From: Candidatus Poribacteria bacterium
Lineage (GTDB): Bacteria; Poribacteria; WGA-4E; WGA-3G
Reading direction: 5' to 3'
DNA length: 64,000 nucleotides
NCBI GenBank assembly: GCA_022826805.1
Contig: JAJDUH010000045.1
Coordinates: forward strand, 186,001-250,000
Of this stretch, positions 1 through 9,371 are shown one piece after another (the first letter of the stretch is position 1; each line of letters begins with the position of its first letter). The position numbers were made by a program, and so were the translations under genes. The notes beneath the pieces are model-generated. The model worked only from the letters and a program-made list of their open reading frames with translations, searched no databases and was not told the origin of the DNA.

Positions 1-1
1 G

Positions 2-1078
2 AAGGCGACAGAAGTCAGTCGAGTTTTCGCCGAACTACGCGAAGCACTCGTTCCGATGGTCTCTACTATCACATCGCAGGAACCCGCCGATGATTCGTGT
101 TTGCACCAACATTTCCCAGAGGAGAAACAACTATCATTTGGCTTAGAGGTCGCTAAGCAGTTCGGTTATGATATGAATCGGGGACGGCAGGACAAAACAC
201 ACCACCCATTCATGACGAAGTTCTCACTCGGTGATGTCCGAATCACAACCCGTACAAAGGAAAATTTTCTCGGAGATGCGCTGTTCAGCACGTTGCACGA
301 GACAGGACACGCCCTTTATGAGCAAGGCATTCGCATGGATTTGGAAGGGACCCCGCTTGCTGGTGGCACCTCCTCTGGCGTCCACGAAAGCCAGTCGAGG
401 CTCTGGGAAAATATGGTCGGTCGGAGTCGCGGGTTCTGGTATTACTACTATCCGAAACTTCAAAGCGTTTTTCCTGAGCAGCTCGGTTCCGTGTCCCACG
501 ATACGTTCAACCGTGCGATCAATAAGGTAGAACGCTCTCTTATCCGCACAAATGCCGACGAAGTGACATACAACCTCCACGTTATGCTGCGTTTCGATTT
601 TGAATTGGCAATGTTAGAAGGTAAACTTGAGATTCGAGATCTACCCAATGTGTGGCGTGAACGGTTTGAAGCAGATTTCGGTATCGTGCCACCAGATGAT
701 AAGGACGGGGTTTTGCAAGATGTGCATTGGTACTTCGGCCTCATCGGTGGCTCATTTCAGGGGTACACACTGGGCAACATATTGGCGGCACAATTTTACA
801 CGTCTGCTTTTAAAGCACACCCCGAAATCCCTGCTGAAATTAAGAGGAAAGGCGAGTTCAGTACACTCCACAATTGGTTGAAAGAAAATCTTTACCAACA
901 CGGGTCAAAATACACGGCACCCGAAATCATCGAACGCGCAACGGGAAGTCCTCTGTCCATTAAACCTTATATCGCATATCTTAAATTGAAATATGGTTAT
1001 TTTTACAATTTAGATAACGACGGCACTCAGCAATGGGAGGATATGGTCAAAACGTGGCCCGGTCAGAGTGCTTCGTAA
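2..1078 (+). CDS. M32 family metallocarboxypeptidase, 5'-truncated by window edge
   Basis: C-terminal ~358 residues of a thermostable-carboxypeptidase-1-type (Taq, peptidase M32) enzyme. The frame is open from base 2, so the first ATG at 56 is internal; family members are about 500 residues. Zinc motif HETGH is encoded at 296-310, followed by the family signatures HESQSR, the I/RTNADEVTYNLH block and the GYTLGN block. M32 enzymes are cytoplasmic Zn-dependent carboxypeptidases removing C-terminal residues from peptides. The C-terminus ends at a clean TAA and a lipoprotein gene follows 29 bp later on the same strand. Family assignment is confident; true start lies outside the window. Confidence 0.93.
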   Translation, partial: KATEVSRVFAELREALVPMVSTITSQEPADDSCLHQHFPEEKQLSFGLEVAKQFGYDMNRGRQDKTHHPFMTKFSLGDVRITTRTKENFLGDALFSTLHETGHALYEQGIRMDLEGTPLAGGTSSGVHESQSRLWENMVGRSRGFWYYYYPKLQSVFPEQLGSVSHDTFNRAINKVERSLIRTNADEVTYNLHVMLRFDFELAMLEGKLEIRDLPNVWRERFEADFGIVPPDDKDGVLQDVHWYFGLIGGSFQGYTLGNILAAQFYTSAFKAHPEIPAEIKRKGEFSTLHNWLKENLYQHGSKYTAPEIIERATGSPLSIKPYIAYLKLKYGYFYNLDNDGTQQWEDMVKTWPGQSAS

Positions 1079-1107
1079 GCGTGTCCCCTATAAATGGAGC
1101 ATTGATC

Positions 1108-1629
1108 ATGAAAAACGTTTGGATGTTCCTCATTTTACTCCTCTGTGGTCTGTTGCAAGCATGTGGAGGTGCTAAACTACTTGATGTCTCCAAAAGTTCG
1201 GTTGTACTACAACTCACAACGACCCAACAGCAGACTATTCATCCGAAATTGAAACTTATCCGTGACATTGTTGACGATTACGACTTTGAAAAGAAGCAGC
1301 TGGAAGCGGATTATCAGGTGTTTCGTGCGGGCATAACGGATCGGTACTACGATCGATACGAGAGCGGATTTATGGATATGCGGGCGCGGCGTGAACTGAA
1401 TGCGTTCCGAGATGAAGCACGAAAGTTTCTAAGGCAGCGTGAGATTTATCTTAACGAAATTCAGAAATTGGTTGAGGAAGTTGCCTCAGAACTTACAGAT
1501 ACGCAACGGGTTAAATTTGCAGAGTTGAAACTTCCGAAATTGGATGTGCCTTTAATGCTCCAGCGCGATCCCCACAACGATCTGCGCTATATCCCGAATC
1601 ACCCGCTTGGCGGCATAAATACGTTTTAA
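1108..1629 (+). CDS. Small lipoprotein, Spy/CpxP-like helical
   Basis: 173-residue predicted lipoprotein. An upstream in-frame start exists at 1033 but lies inside the preceding gene; the ATG at 1108 has GGAG 8 nt upstream and opens directly on a signal peptide with lipobox LQAC. The mature part is charged and helical, with an LTxTQ-type segment near the C-terminus (LTDTQRVKFAELKLP) like the LTxxQ motif of periplasmic Spy/CpxP chaperones. That resemblance is suggestive only. Its last bases overlap the 3' end of the convergent nucleoside hydrolase gene by 4 bp. Confidence 0.7.
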   Translation: MKNVWMFLILLLCGLLQACGGAKLLDVSKSSVVLQLTTTQQQTIHPKLKLIRDIVDDYDFEKKQLEADYQVFRAGITDRYYDRYESGFMDMRARRELNAFRDEARKFLRQREIYLNEIQKLVEEVASELTDTQRVKFAELKLPKLDVPLMLQRDPHNDLRYIPNHPLGGINTF

Positions 1630-2588
1630 CGGAGCCTCTCGAAAAAGGTATCCAAAAACGCCTCAGCATCTACCTTAACGCAGACTTGTGCATTTGGGTT
1701 GTGGCGTTGGCGTTCAGGACGTAGATCGGCGATTGTCATACCGTTCGTCAAATCGCCTTCGGTTTCGACCTGTACGTACACATCGACACTCTCAAAATAG
1801 TCTGGAGATGTTAGAGCGGCAACAGGCAGAGCATCGTGGATATGGAATCCCCAGAACCCGACGTGTTGACGATAAAATTCCATGCAGACTTGTGTGGCGT
1901 CCCAGAGAAATCGGGACACTTTATCCGATCGATTTTCGACTTCGGCGCGCAATCGCTCACGTGTTAGGACAACCTGGTGCGTTGCATCAAGCGGAACAAT
2001 CTGCACAGGTACCCCGAATTGGAAAACTTCTTGGGCTGCATGCGGATCGACGAAGGTATTGAATTCAGCTGTTGTCGTGACATTGCCGTATTCCTCAAAA
2101 ACACCACCCATCACAACAATCTTCTGAATCCGTTGCATCTTAGCAGCATCTTTACGGATTGCTTTTGCGAGATTCGTCAGAGGTCCGAGTGCTACGATGA
2201 TTAGCTCGTCTGGGTAACGCCCTGCCATCTCCAGAATAAGATCAACACCGGATATTGATGCGAGATCTGTGTCAGCAGGTGGGTACAAGGGACCACCATC
2301 AGTATTTCGTAAGTGACTGGTATTGCCTAACCCGTCGTCACCGTGGACCTGTGCGGCTGTTACGAGCGGTTTTACGAGGGGTGCTGCCTCGCCTTGGGCA
2401 AGCGTAGGAAATTCATCTAAATCAAGCAGGCCGAGAATGGTTAGTAGATTCTGTGTGCCTTGGTTGACAGGAACATTCCCGCAGACAGTTGTTATCGCTG
2501 CGACGTGTAATTCGGGTGAACGCATAGCGAGGAGGATTGCGTAAGCGTCGTCTACACCCGGGTCGGTATCAATGAGGATGCGTTGCAT
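1626..2588 (-). CDS. Inosine/uridine-preferring nucleoside hydrolase
   Basis: 320-residue nucleoside hydrolase (IUNH family) cleaving the N-glycosidic bond of ribonucleosides in purine/pyrimidine salvage. The N-terminal Ca-binding signature DTDPGVDDAYAI begins at residue 6; the central EFNTFVDPHAA block and the C-terminal HDALPVA block carry further substrate and Ca ligands. The frame extends 39 codons upstream, but ATG 2588 is preceded by GGAAAGG at good spacing and starts right at the conserved strand, so it is preferred. Cytoplasmic. No obvious partner; convergent with the lipoprotein gene. Confidence 0.93.
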   Translation of the reverse strand: MQRILIDTDPGVDDAYAILLAMRSPELHVAAITTVCGNVPVNQGTQNLLTILGLLDLDEFPTLAQGEAAPLVKPLVTAAQVHGDDGLGNTSHLRNTDGGPLYPPADTDLASISGVDLILEMAGRYPDELIIVALGPLTNLAKAIRKDAAKMQRIQKIVVMGGVFEEYGNVTTTAEFNTFVDPHAAQEVFQFGVPVQIVPLDATHQVVLTRERLRAEVENRSDKVSRFLWDATQVCMEFYRQHVGFWGFHIHDALPVAALTSPDYFESVDVYVQVETEGDLTNGMTIADLRPERQRHNPNAQVCVKVDAEAFLDTFFERLR

Positions 2589-2849
2589 TGTTCGCCTTTC
2601 CATATTGTGTTTTACTGATTTTACCATCACAAAACGATTTTGTCCACTTATAGAATGCTTTGTCCGATGTAGCATAAACTGTTCATTTGCAGCACACACA
2701 AGCACAAACGCAATAAGGTTTAACCTGGATCCCCTCTAACTTTTCCTTCTTTTTTCTTGAATGATATGCTAAAATAAATTAATCTGTTAACCAAAATGCA
2801 GTATATGCGTTGTTTTTATGTGGCAAAATTGGAGTCAAGGAGATTCATA

Positions 2850-3266
2850 ATGCTAAATGGGCGGGCGATATGTCTCGAGGTTCTCTGTGTCTTTTTTATT
2901 GCCTCTACGGTGCTGGCACAATCACAGTCGGCAACCGAGACAATTATTGATAGGATATACCAATCAGAGGGGAAGGTCCGCGAACATGTGGATAAGAAAG
3001 TCGGAGGCATTGAGACCAAAATTTCGGCAGTTGATACAAAAGTTGAAACCCTTAGTACAAAGGTTGGGATTCTCAATACAGATGTAGCAGTGAATAAAAC
3101 GAATATAGAGAACATGCAAGACGATATACGCGATTTAAAAGGGGTAGTGGATCGGATTTGGTACGGCATATTAGGAGTCTTGGGAACTCTGATACTTTCT
3201 ATAGCGGGTTATTTTTTTAATCATGGCGGGAAGATCGAGGTAAAGCGGACACTGTGGACGTGGTAG
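2850..3266 (+). CDS. Secreted/anchored coiled-coil protein, unknown function
   Basis: 139 residues. Start at ATG 2850 is supported by AAGGAG upstream; earlier in-frame ATGs (2796, 2805) lack one. N-terminal signal peptide with VLA-Q cleavage-like site, then a heptad-rich region with repeated KVETLST/KVGILNT-type units (coiled coil), then a C-terminal membrane segment (YGILGVLGTLILSIAGYFF) and a short basic tail. Topology suggests a periplasmic coiled coil anchored by its C-terminus. No family recognised. The next ORF begins before this one ends, in a different frame, so the two may be translationally coupled or be one frameshifted gene. Confidence 0.55.
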   Translation: MLNGRAICLEVLCVFFIASTVLAQSQSATETIIDRIYQSEGKVREHVDKKVGGIETKISAVDTKVETLSTKVGILNTDVAVNKTNIENMQDDIRDLKGVVDRIWYGILGVLGTLILSIAGYFFNHGGKIEVKRTLWTW

Positions 3267-3499
3267 ATGGCTTAGCCGAGCAAATCACTAAGCTAACCTC
3301 AGCACAGACAGAAATTTCCGATCAAATTGTCAAATTGACATCAGCACAGACAGAAATTTTAGAACGAATCGCAGCACAGGCAGCACTTTCAGAAACGAGA
3401 AGCGTTTCCAGAGACCCTAAAGTGCCGGGAATGGAGGGGTTGGATGAGGCAACAGACGACCTACGGTTTCAACAACATGATGTAAGGAAAACAGTCTGA
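3254..3499 (+). CDS. Small coiled-coil protein, overlaps both neighbours
   Basis: 81-residue ORF with a GTG start, overlapping the previous ORF by 13 bp and ending in TGATG shared with the next gene's ATG, an arrangement typical of coupled genes. It contains two near-identical units, KLTSAQTEI, spaced by a short linker, predicted coiled coil. Its SD (GAGG) is about 13 nt from the GTG, which is long; an alternative is that this is the frameshifted C-terminal part of the gene at 2850. No function assigned. Confidence 0.4.
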   Translation: MDVVDGLAEQITKLTSAQTEISDQIVKLTSAQTEILERIAAQAALSETRSVSRDPKVPGMEGLDEATDDLRFQQHDVRKTV

Positions 3500-3909
3500 T
3501 GGATAACACTAAAAATTCAATTGAGTCCCCTACATCCGCAGAAGCCTACTTTGATAGAGGTAATGAGTTTTCCGATCAAGGCGATTATCAGGCTGCTATT
3601 TCCGATTATGATGCGGCGATTCGTCTAAACTCTGAACATGTGAGTGCCTACAACAATCGAGGAAATGCCAAAAGCAGACTGGGAAAATATTTTGAAGCCA
3701 TTTCCGATTATGACGAGGCGATACGTCTAAACCCTGAAGATGCGATTGCCTACAACAACCGAGGCATTGCAAAAAGTCAATTGGGATACCCTGAAGCTGC
3801 TATCCCTGATTATGATGAAGCGATACGTCTAAACCCCGAATATACATTAGCACGCACCAACCGAGAAAACGCGCAAAGAGAACTTAGAGAACGCGAAAAA
3901 GAAACTTAG
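3499..3909 (+). CDS. Tetratricopeptide repeat protein
   Basis: 136 residues, three consecutive canonical TPR units (pattern AYxxRGxxxxxxGxxxxAISDYDxAIRLNP) at about residues 14-47, 48-81 and 82-115, then a charged tail. No signal peptide, so probably a cytoplasmic protein-interaction scaffold. Start ATG 3499 overlaps the preceding stop (TGATG) and has AAGGAAA upstream. Function beyond protein binding cannot be inferred; possibly in one transcript with the two coiled-coil ORFs. Confidence 0.8.
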   Translation: MDNTKNSIESPTSAEAYFDRGNEFSDQGDYQAAISDYDAAIRLNSEHVSAYNNRGNAKSRLGKYFEAISDYDEAIRLNPEDAIAYNNRGIAKSQLGYPEAAIPDYDEAIRLNPEYTLARTNRENAQRELREREKET

Positions 3910-4033
3910 GTAACCCTCAACTTCCGCCCTTCCATTTCCATCCCGAAAATTTCCGAATTCGATAAATCCCAGCTCAGAGAACCAGCAGATTCACCTTCAG
4001 TGAGCAAAAAGTTAACACTACATGGAGAATCCT

Positions 4034-7000
4034 ATGAAAAAACTAAATCTCAAGCCTACACACAAACCGATACGAGACTACTACGAGGCGTTAGAACAAT
4101 ACGATCAACTTGACATCACACATGAAGGGGCAGTGAGCAGTCCTTTTAGTCAACTACTTGCCACCTGTGCAAAAAAGGTAGGTGTCACGCTTGAGCCGCA
4201 ACACGCTATGCGCGGTGCCAAAGGAAATCGCATCGTCATTGATGGAGCAATAATTGACGAATATAGGCTCCCGCTCGCTTATTGGGAAGCAAAGGATATG
4301 GATGACGACCTCCCAAAAGCGATTCAGGAAAAACGCAAAAAAGGCTATCCATTTGACAATATTCTGTTTCAAACTCCTGAGCGCGCCATCTTGTATCAGA
4401 ACGATGAAGTGGCACTGGACACGGACATCACCGATCCCGAAAACCTTGTTGAGGTGATCCAACGTCTTTTCTCGTATTCAGGGACCACTTTTAGCGATTG
4501 GTATGATGCAGTTGATAAATTCAGTGAACGGATTCCAGCACTCGCAGCCAAGTTGAAAGAACTCGTCGAGCAGGAGCACAAAACGAATGCTGCATTCAAG
4601 GAGGCATTTGCCGGCTTCTACCAAACTTGCCTCGCCTCAATCAACCCCGATCTCTCACAAGCTGCCGTTGAAGAGATGATCATCCAGCATATCCTCACCG
4701 AAAGAATATTCCTCAAAGTCTTTGACAGGTCGGATTTTACCAATCGAAATATCATTGCCATAGAAATTGAAAAAGTCAGTGCAGCACTCATGCAACACTC
4801 AATAAGTCGCGACGAGTTTCTCAAACCTCTGGATCCGTTCTATACTGCTATTGAAGACGCTGCTACCTACTGTAAAGATTTCTCCGAAAAACAACACTTT
4901 CTCAACACCGTCTATGAAAAGTTTTTTCAAGAGTATTCTGAGGATACGGCAGACACCCACGGTATTGTCTACACCCCCCAACCGATTGTTGATTTCATGG
5001 TAAACAGCGTTGAATATCTCCTGAAAACCGAGTTCAACCGATCACTGTCGGATACAGGCGTGCATATTATAGACCCATTTGTTGGCACCGGCAATTTCAT
5101 CGTCAGGCTCATGCAGGACATCCAAAAAATAGCACTGGAGGATAAATACCAACACGAACTGCATTGCAACGAGGTTCTGTTACTCCCTTATTACATTGCC
5201 AATCTGAATATCGAGCAAGAGTTCCTGCATCACACAAAGAAATATCTGCCCTTTGAGGGGATAGCCTTTGCTGATACTTTTGAATTGTTTGATCAGCCGC
5301 AAGGAGAACTTTTTACTGAAGAAAACACAAAACGAGTAGAACAGCAAAAAGCAAAAGACATGTTTGTTGTTATCGGCAACCCACCCTACAATGCTGGACA
5401 ACAGAATGAAAATGACAATAACAAAAATCGTCCATACAAGGCACTTGACAAACAGATCAAGGATACGTATGTAAAAGATTCCAAAGCACAATTGCCGTAT
5501 AACCTATATGATCCGTTCGTGAGAGCATTCCGATGGGCATCAGAACGAATTGGGGACTCTGGTATCGTTGCGTTTGTAACAAACAACAGTTTTATTGCAG
5601 ACTGGACGTTTGATGGGATGCGCAAACACCTTGCTGAAGAATTCAATGCCCTATATCTGCTTAATTTAGGTGGAAACATGCGTAAAGGACAGGGCGACTC
5701 CAATGTGTTCGGTATTACAGTAGGTGTGAGTATCGCTGTGCTCGTGAGGACCGAAGAACCCGTTGATTCTCCTCATATCTTTTACAATGATGAAACAGAA
5801 CTTTTGAGTAAGGCACAGACGTTTCATTTCCTTAAGACACATAATAACGTAGGCAACATTACATGGGAAGAGATCCAACCCGATGAAAAACACACATGGC
5901 TCACTAAGGGTCTCCACGACGATTTTGATACTCTCATCCCGATTGGAACTAAAGAGGCGAAAGAGGAAAAGGGCACAGCAGAAACCACAGAGGGTGTGAT
6001 TTTCAAAAACTTCAGCCTCGGTGTATCAACCAATCGGGATTTCTGGGTTTACAACTTCAATCAAGACACTCTTCGCGGTAATGTTCAGTGCATGTTGGAA
6101 ACCTATACAATAGAGGTAGATCGCTGGAGACGTCAGGTCATTGAATCGAAAAGTGAAAACGTTCCAGCTCCTAAGGTTGATGATTTTGTTTTATCCAATG
6201 CTACCAAAATAAAGTGGAGCCGCGACTTAAAGAGGAAACTAAAGCGAGCGGCAATCACCAAATATGCTAACCACAAGATAAGGACATCCCTATACCGCCC
6301 ATTTACTAAGACTAATCTATTTCTTGACGAAATTCTAATCGACAGCCTCGGACAGTTTCCTACTATATTTCCGACCTCTGAAACAGAAACGACAAATCAA
6401 GTGATAATCGTCAGTGATCACGGGTTTCGCTCAGGTTTCAATGTTCTCATGGCAAATCTGATCCCGGACCTCCATACACTTGCATCAAGTGATGGTTTTC
6501 AGTGCTTCCCTTTCTACACTTATGATAAGAATGGGGCAAACCTTCGCGAAAACATCACTGACTGGGCTTTAAAAAAGTTTCAGAACAACTACAGTGACAA
6601 CAGAATAAGCAAGTGGGACATCTTCTACTATAACTATGGCATTCTACACCATCCAGATTATCGAGAGAAGTATCGGGAAGATCTCAAGCGCAGCCTTCCT
6701 CGTATCCCTTTATCTGAGGATTTCTGGGCATTTGCGAAAGCTGGAGAGCAGCTAGCGGATCTTCATATCAACTATGAGTCTGCTCCAAAATACACAGGAC
6801 TGACACTCAAAGAAACGCCGAATATGCCTTTAGATTTATGCGTTGAAAAGATGAGATTGTCTAAAGACAAAACGCGGATTGAATACAACGATTTCTTGAC
6901 CATTGAAGATATTCCGGTTGAGGCATACGACTACAAGTTGGGCAAACGATCGGCATTAGAGTGGATAATCGACCAGTACAGAATCAAGGTGGATAAAGAC

Positions 7001-7159
7001 ACCAAAAAGTATAAAGGGAGTTATATTGTCAGAAATCCAAATCGAGAGGAAGATCCGCGCTACATTGTAGACTTGATAGCGCGTGTCATCACCGTAAGCC
7101 TTGAGACAGTAAACATCATCAAAAGTTTGCCAGCATTATATTCTGTTGATGAGGATTAA
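4034..7159 (+). CDS. Single-chain nuclease-N6-adenine methyltransferase (type ISP-like, no helicase)
   Basis: 1041-residue restriction-modification protein. ATG 4034 is preferred over 4022 because GGAG lies 6 nt upstream. N-terminal PD-(D/E)xK-like domain: D70 in the IDGAI strand and ExK at E85/K87 (YWEAKD). A helical region follows, then the methyltransferase: YTPQPIVDFMV entry, motif I DPFVGTGNF at residue 347 and catalytic motif IV NPPY at 449. The C-terminal ~500 residues are probably target recognition. Type ISP enzymes such as LlaGI carry an SF2 helicase between nuclease and methylase; no Walker A or DExx motif is visible here. It may act like a type IIG enzyme. A hairpin separates it from a UvrD-like helicase gene. 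Confidence 0.85.
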   Translation: MKKLNLKPTHKPIRDYYEALEQYDQLDITHEGAVSSPFSQLLATCAKKVGVTLEPQHAMRGAKGNRIVIDGAIIDEYRLPLAYWEAKDMDDDLPKAIQEKRKKGYPFDNILFQTPERAILYQNDEVALDTDITDPENLVEVIQRLFSYSGTTFSDWYDAVDKFSERIPALAAKLKELVEQEHKTNAAFKEAFAGFYQTCLASINPDLSQAAVEEMIIQHILTERIFLKVFDRSDFTNRNIIAIEIEKVSAALMQHSISRDEFLKPLDPFYTAIEDAATYCKDFSEKQHFLNTVYEKFFQEYSEDTADTHGIVYTPQPIVDFMVNSVEYLLKTEFNRSLSDTGVHIIDPFVGTGNFIVRLMQDIQKIALEDKYQHELHCNEVLLLPYYIANLNIEQEFLHHTKKYLPFEGIAFADTFELFDQPQGELFTEENTKRVEQQKAKDMFVVIGNPPYNAGQQNENDNNKNRPYKALDKQIKDTYVKDSKAQLPYNLYDPFVRAFRWASERIGDSGIVAFVTNNSFIADWTFDGMRKHLAEEFNALYLLNLGGNMRKGQGDSNVFGITVGVSIAVLVRTEEPVDSPHIFYNDETELLSKAQTFHFLKTHNNVGNITWEEIQPDEKHTWLTKGLHDDFDTLIPIGTKEAKEEKGTAETTEGVIFKNFSLGVSTNRDFWVYNFNQDTLRGNVQCMLETYTIEVDRWRRQVIESKSENVPAPKVDDFVLSNATKIKWSRDLKRKLKRAAITKYANHKIRTSLYRPFTKTNLFLDEILIDSLGQFPTIFPTSETETTNQVIIVSDHGFRSGFNVLMANLIPDLHTLASSDGFQCFPFYTYDKNGANLRENITDWALKKFQNNYSDNRISKWDIFYYNYGILHHPDYREKYREDLKRSLPRIPLSEDFWAFAKAGEQLADLHINYESAPKYTGLTLKETPNMPLDLCVEKMRLSKDKTRIEYNDFLTIEDIPVEAYDYKLGKRSALEWIIDQYRIKVDKDTKKYKGSYIVRNPNREEDPRYIVDLIARVITVSLETVNIIKSLPALYSVDED

Positions 7160-7177
7160 TCGAAAGAGTCCTATAAT

Positions 7178-7210
7178 TAACCCAAGTTGCTATCTTGGCA
7201 ACTTGGGTTA
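7178..7210 (+). terminator. Perfect 13-bp hairpin after the methylase gene
   Basis: TAACCCAAGTTGC pairs with GCAACTTGGGTTA across a 7-nt loop, 18 bp after the stop codon. It is followed by TTATAT rather than a long T run, so it could be a weak terminator or an mRNA 3' stabiliser. Confidence 0.6.
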
Positions 7211-7294
7211 TTATATGTACAGAGAACTTTGTAGTAGTGGTTCTCTCTATAAGACGCATCTATTTTTTATCATACTTACATAAAAGGAACATAA

Positions 7295-9310
7295 ATGAGA
7301 TACTTGGATAACCTAAATACATCGCAACGTGAGGCAGTTACAGCACCCCTCGGTCCCGTAAGTGTCCTCGCTGGACCCGGTTCCGGCAAAACACGCGTAT
7401 TAACTAACCGCATCCAACACCTTTTCTACACTCACAATCTTACACCTTCTCGGATTCGGGCAGTGACGTTCACACAGAACGGCACACAGACGATGCGCGA
7501 GCGTCTGAATGGCGACGGTGTGAGAGACGTTCGCATTTCTACATTTCACTCGCTCTGTCGCAGTATCATAGATGATCATTTTCATAGGGAGCCGGAACTC
7601 GTCGCGCTCTGCGAGGCTGCAGGTGTCCTGATGCCTTTCTGTTGGCACTCATTTCAACGGAAAGAAAATCAGCCACATCTGGATTGGTATAAGAGGGATG
7701 GGCGACTTACGCCTGATGTCGCGCTATGGATAGCGTTCCAATATGCCTGCGTCGCATTTTCACAACGCATGCACCCTGAACTGGATTTCACCGCTGAAGG
7801 CTATCAACGTATCGTATGGGCATTTGACGATATTAAACGCGAACTGCGCCCTGTCCACGGTTTTGTCGATGTCGGTATGCCGGAACTCACGTTGCTCGGT
7901 AATTATGAAGGACTGTGTCGATTTCGAGACTATGTGCAGGCAGTGTTCGGATACAAACTACAGGTCGCCGACGAACTACATCCTGATTATCGCTATATGG
8001 TGTCGGAATTCTCTGGCGGCGATCCGCTGTTAGAATCGCATTTTATAGACGCATATCATCAACTCGTCGGACGTTACGCCTTCCTCGACTTCACATCACA
8101 GACCCTGTGGGCACACCGCATCATTCTGTCTTCACCAAAGGCACTGAGGAGTCTGCAAAGCCAGTATGATGCCCTGCTCATCGATGAGTTTCAAGATACC
8201 GACCCTGTCCAGTTTGACATCGCACAGCGAATTGTCTCGGAACACCAAAACATATTTGTTGTCGGCGATCACAACCAAGCGATTTATGGATTTAGGGGTG
8301 CCGATGCGCGGAATCTCAAACGATTTCGTGAGGGGTTTCCAGAGGCGTATGAGGTTTTACTCGATAAAAACTATAGATCCACACCTGAAATCGTAGAGGT
8401 ATCGCGTGCGGTCGTCGAAAAGTATCAAGATACTAATTACGTTTTTCCATCTGCCGTCAATGCCAATGGTCCAGTCGTTGAAACGAAAGAACGCCTGACC
8501 GAAATCCACATATCAGAACCAGCAGAGGTATTGGTGCTTTCCTATACGAATCGTATGGTCCAAGAGAACTGCTATGCATTAAAGGCGATAGGCATCCCCT
8601 ATGTGAAGACGGTACGGTTTGCCGAAGATGGTGAGAGACGTATATTTTGCGTGCGGAAACCGATTGTCACTCGTATCCTTGATGTCATGGCGTTCTTGGA
8701 GGAACCTACATGGGAAAACACTTTAGCCGCTGCAGCACATCTTAACGGGATTGGGAAAAAGGCATTGGCAGATTTGGGACGCGTAGGCGACTTTACCCTT
8801 GAATCCCGATTAGAACCCTTGTTCGATTTCCGCGATCAAGTCCATCCTCTCACACTGGCATCGCAAGTCCAAAATATCGGAAATAAGTCTGGAAGATCAC
8901 CTGAAGGCGAATACGGTATTTTCAAGGGTAGCAGTATCAATTGGCACTCGGACAGTGTCAGTGCCGATGTCTCTTTTCTCGGTCGTGTCTTAACACGCTA
9001 TGATCACATTCCAACTTATCAAGAATTGATTGAGGCATCAGCACAGGTAATGACTGTGCATCAAGCAAAAGGTATGGAGTCACCCATCGTCATTGTAGAC
9101 GGCTACAGTTTTTTTGGACACAGTAGTAGTCGCTCAAACCCAGAGGAAAGTGTCTATGAAATGGCGCGTGTGATGTATGTTGCCCTCTCACGTGCTGAGC
9201 GCGAACTCTATCTCGTGACGGACGGTAGAGAATTCCCAAATATGGAAGGAGCGTATGAGGTCATTGAGAAACAAGCGGAAACCGGTTGCGCCGCCGATGC
9301 ATGCCCCTAA
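7295..9310 (+). CDS. UvrD/PcrA-like SF1A DNA helicase
   Basis: 671-residue 3'-5' DNA helicase family protein. Visible motifs in order: Q-motif region LNTSQREAV, Walker A AGPGSGKTR, motif Ia VTFTQNG, motif II LLIDEFQDTD, motif III VVGDHNQAIYGFRGAD, motif IV LDKNYRST, motif V MTVHQAKGMESP and motif VI VMYVALSRAERELYL. All key catalytic residues are present. ATG 7295 has AAAAGGA 6 nt upstream. Such helicases act in repair, replication restart or plasmid/phage control. It is shorter than UvrD (~720), with a divergent segment between motifs Ia and II. Its 3' end faces the exonuclease-Sm gene, 61 bp away. Confidence 0.9.
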   Translation: MRYLDNLNTSQREAVTAPLGPVSVLAGPGSGKTRVLTNRIQHLFYTHNLTPSRIRAVTFTQNGTQTMRERLNGDGVRDVRISTFHSLCRSIIDDHFHREPELVALCEAAGVLMPFCWHSFQRKENQPHLDWYKRDGRLTPDVALWIAFQYACVAFSQRMHPELDFTAEGYQRIVWAFDDIKRELRPVHGFVDVGMPELTLLGNYEGLCRFRDYVQAVFGYKLQVADELHPDYRYMVSEFSGGDPLLESHFIDAYHQLVGRYAFLDFTSQTLWAHRIILSSPKALRSLQSQYDALLIDEFQDTDPVQFDIAQRIVSEHQNIFVVGDHNQAIYGFRGADARNLKRFREGFPEAYEVLLDKNYRSTPEIVEVSRAVVEKYQDTNYVFPSAVNANGPVVETKERLTEIHISEPAEVLVLSYTNRMVQENCYALKAIGIPYVKTVRFAEDGERRIFCVRKPIVTRILDVMAFLEEPTWENTLAAAAHLNGIGKKALADLGRVGDFTLESRLEPLFDFRDQVHPLTLASQVQNIGNKSGRSPEGEYGIFKGSSINWHSDSVSADVSFLGRVLTRYDHIPTYQELIEASAQVMTVHQAKGMESPIVIVDGYSFFGHSSSRSNPEESVYEMARVMYVALSRAERELYLVTDGREFPNMEGAYEVIEKQAETGCAADACP

Positions 9311-9371
9311 AATCCCTAAAATGAGAATTATGAATAATCAAAACAAATTCTTGATACCCGATAAATCATTA

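Noticed and set aside
4034..9310. Complete BREX, DISARM or type I restriction locus
   Set aside because: No PglZ, BrxC, DrmA/B, HsdR or HsdS-like genes; only one nuclease-methylase and a generic UvrD helicase.
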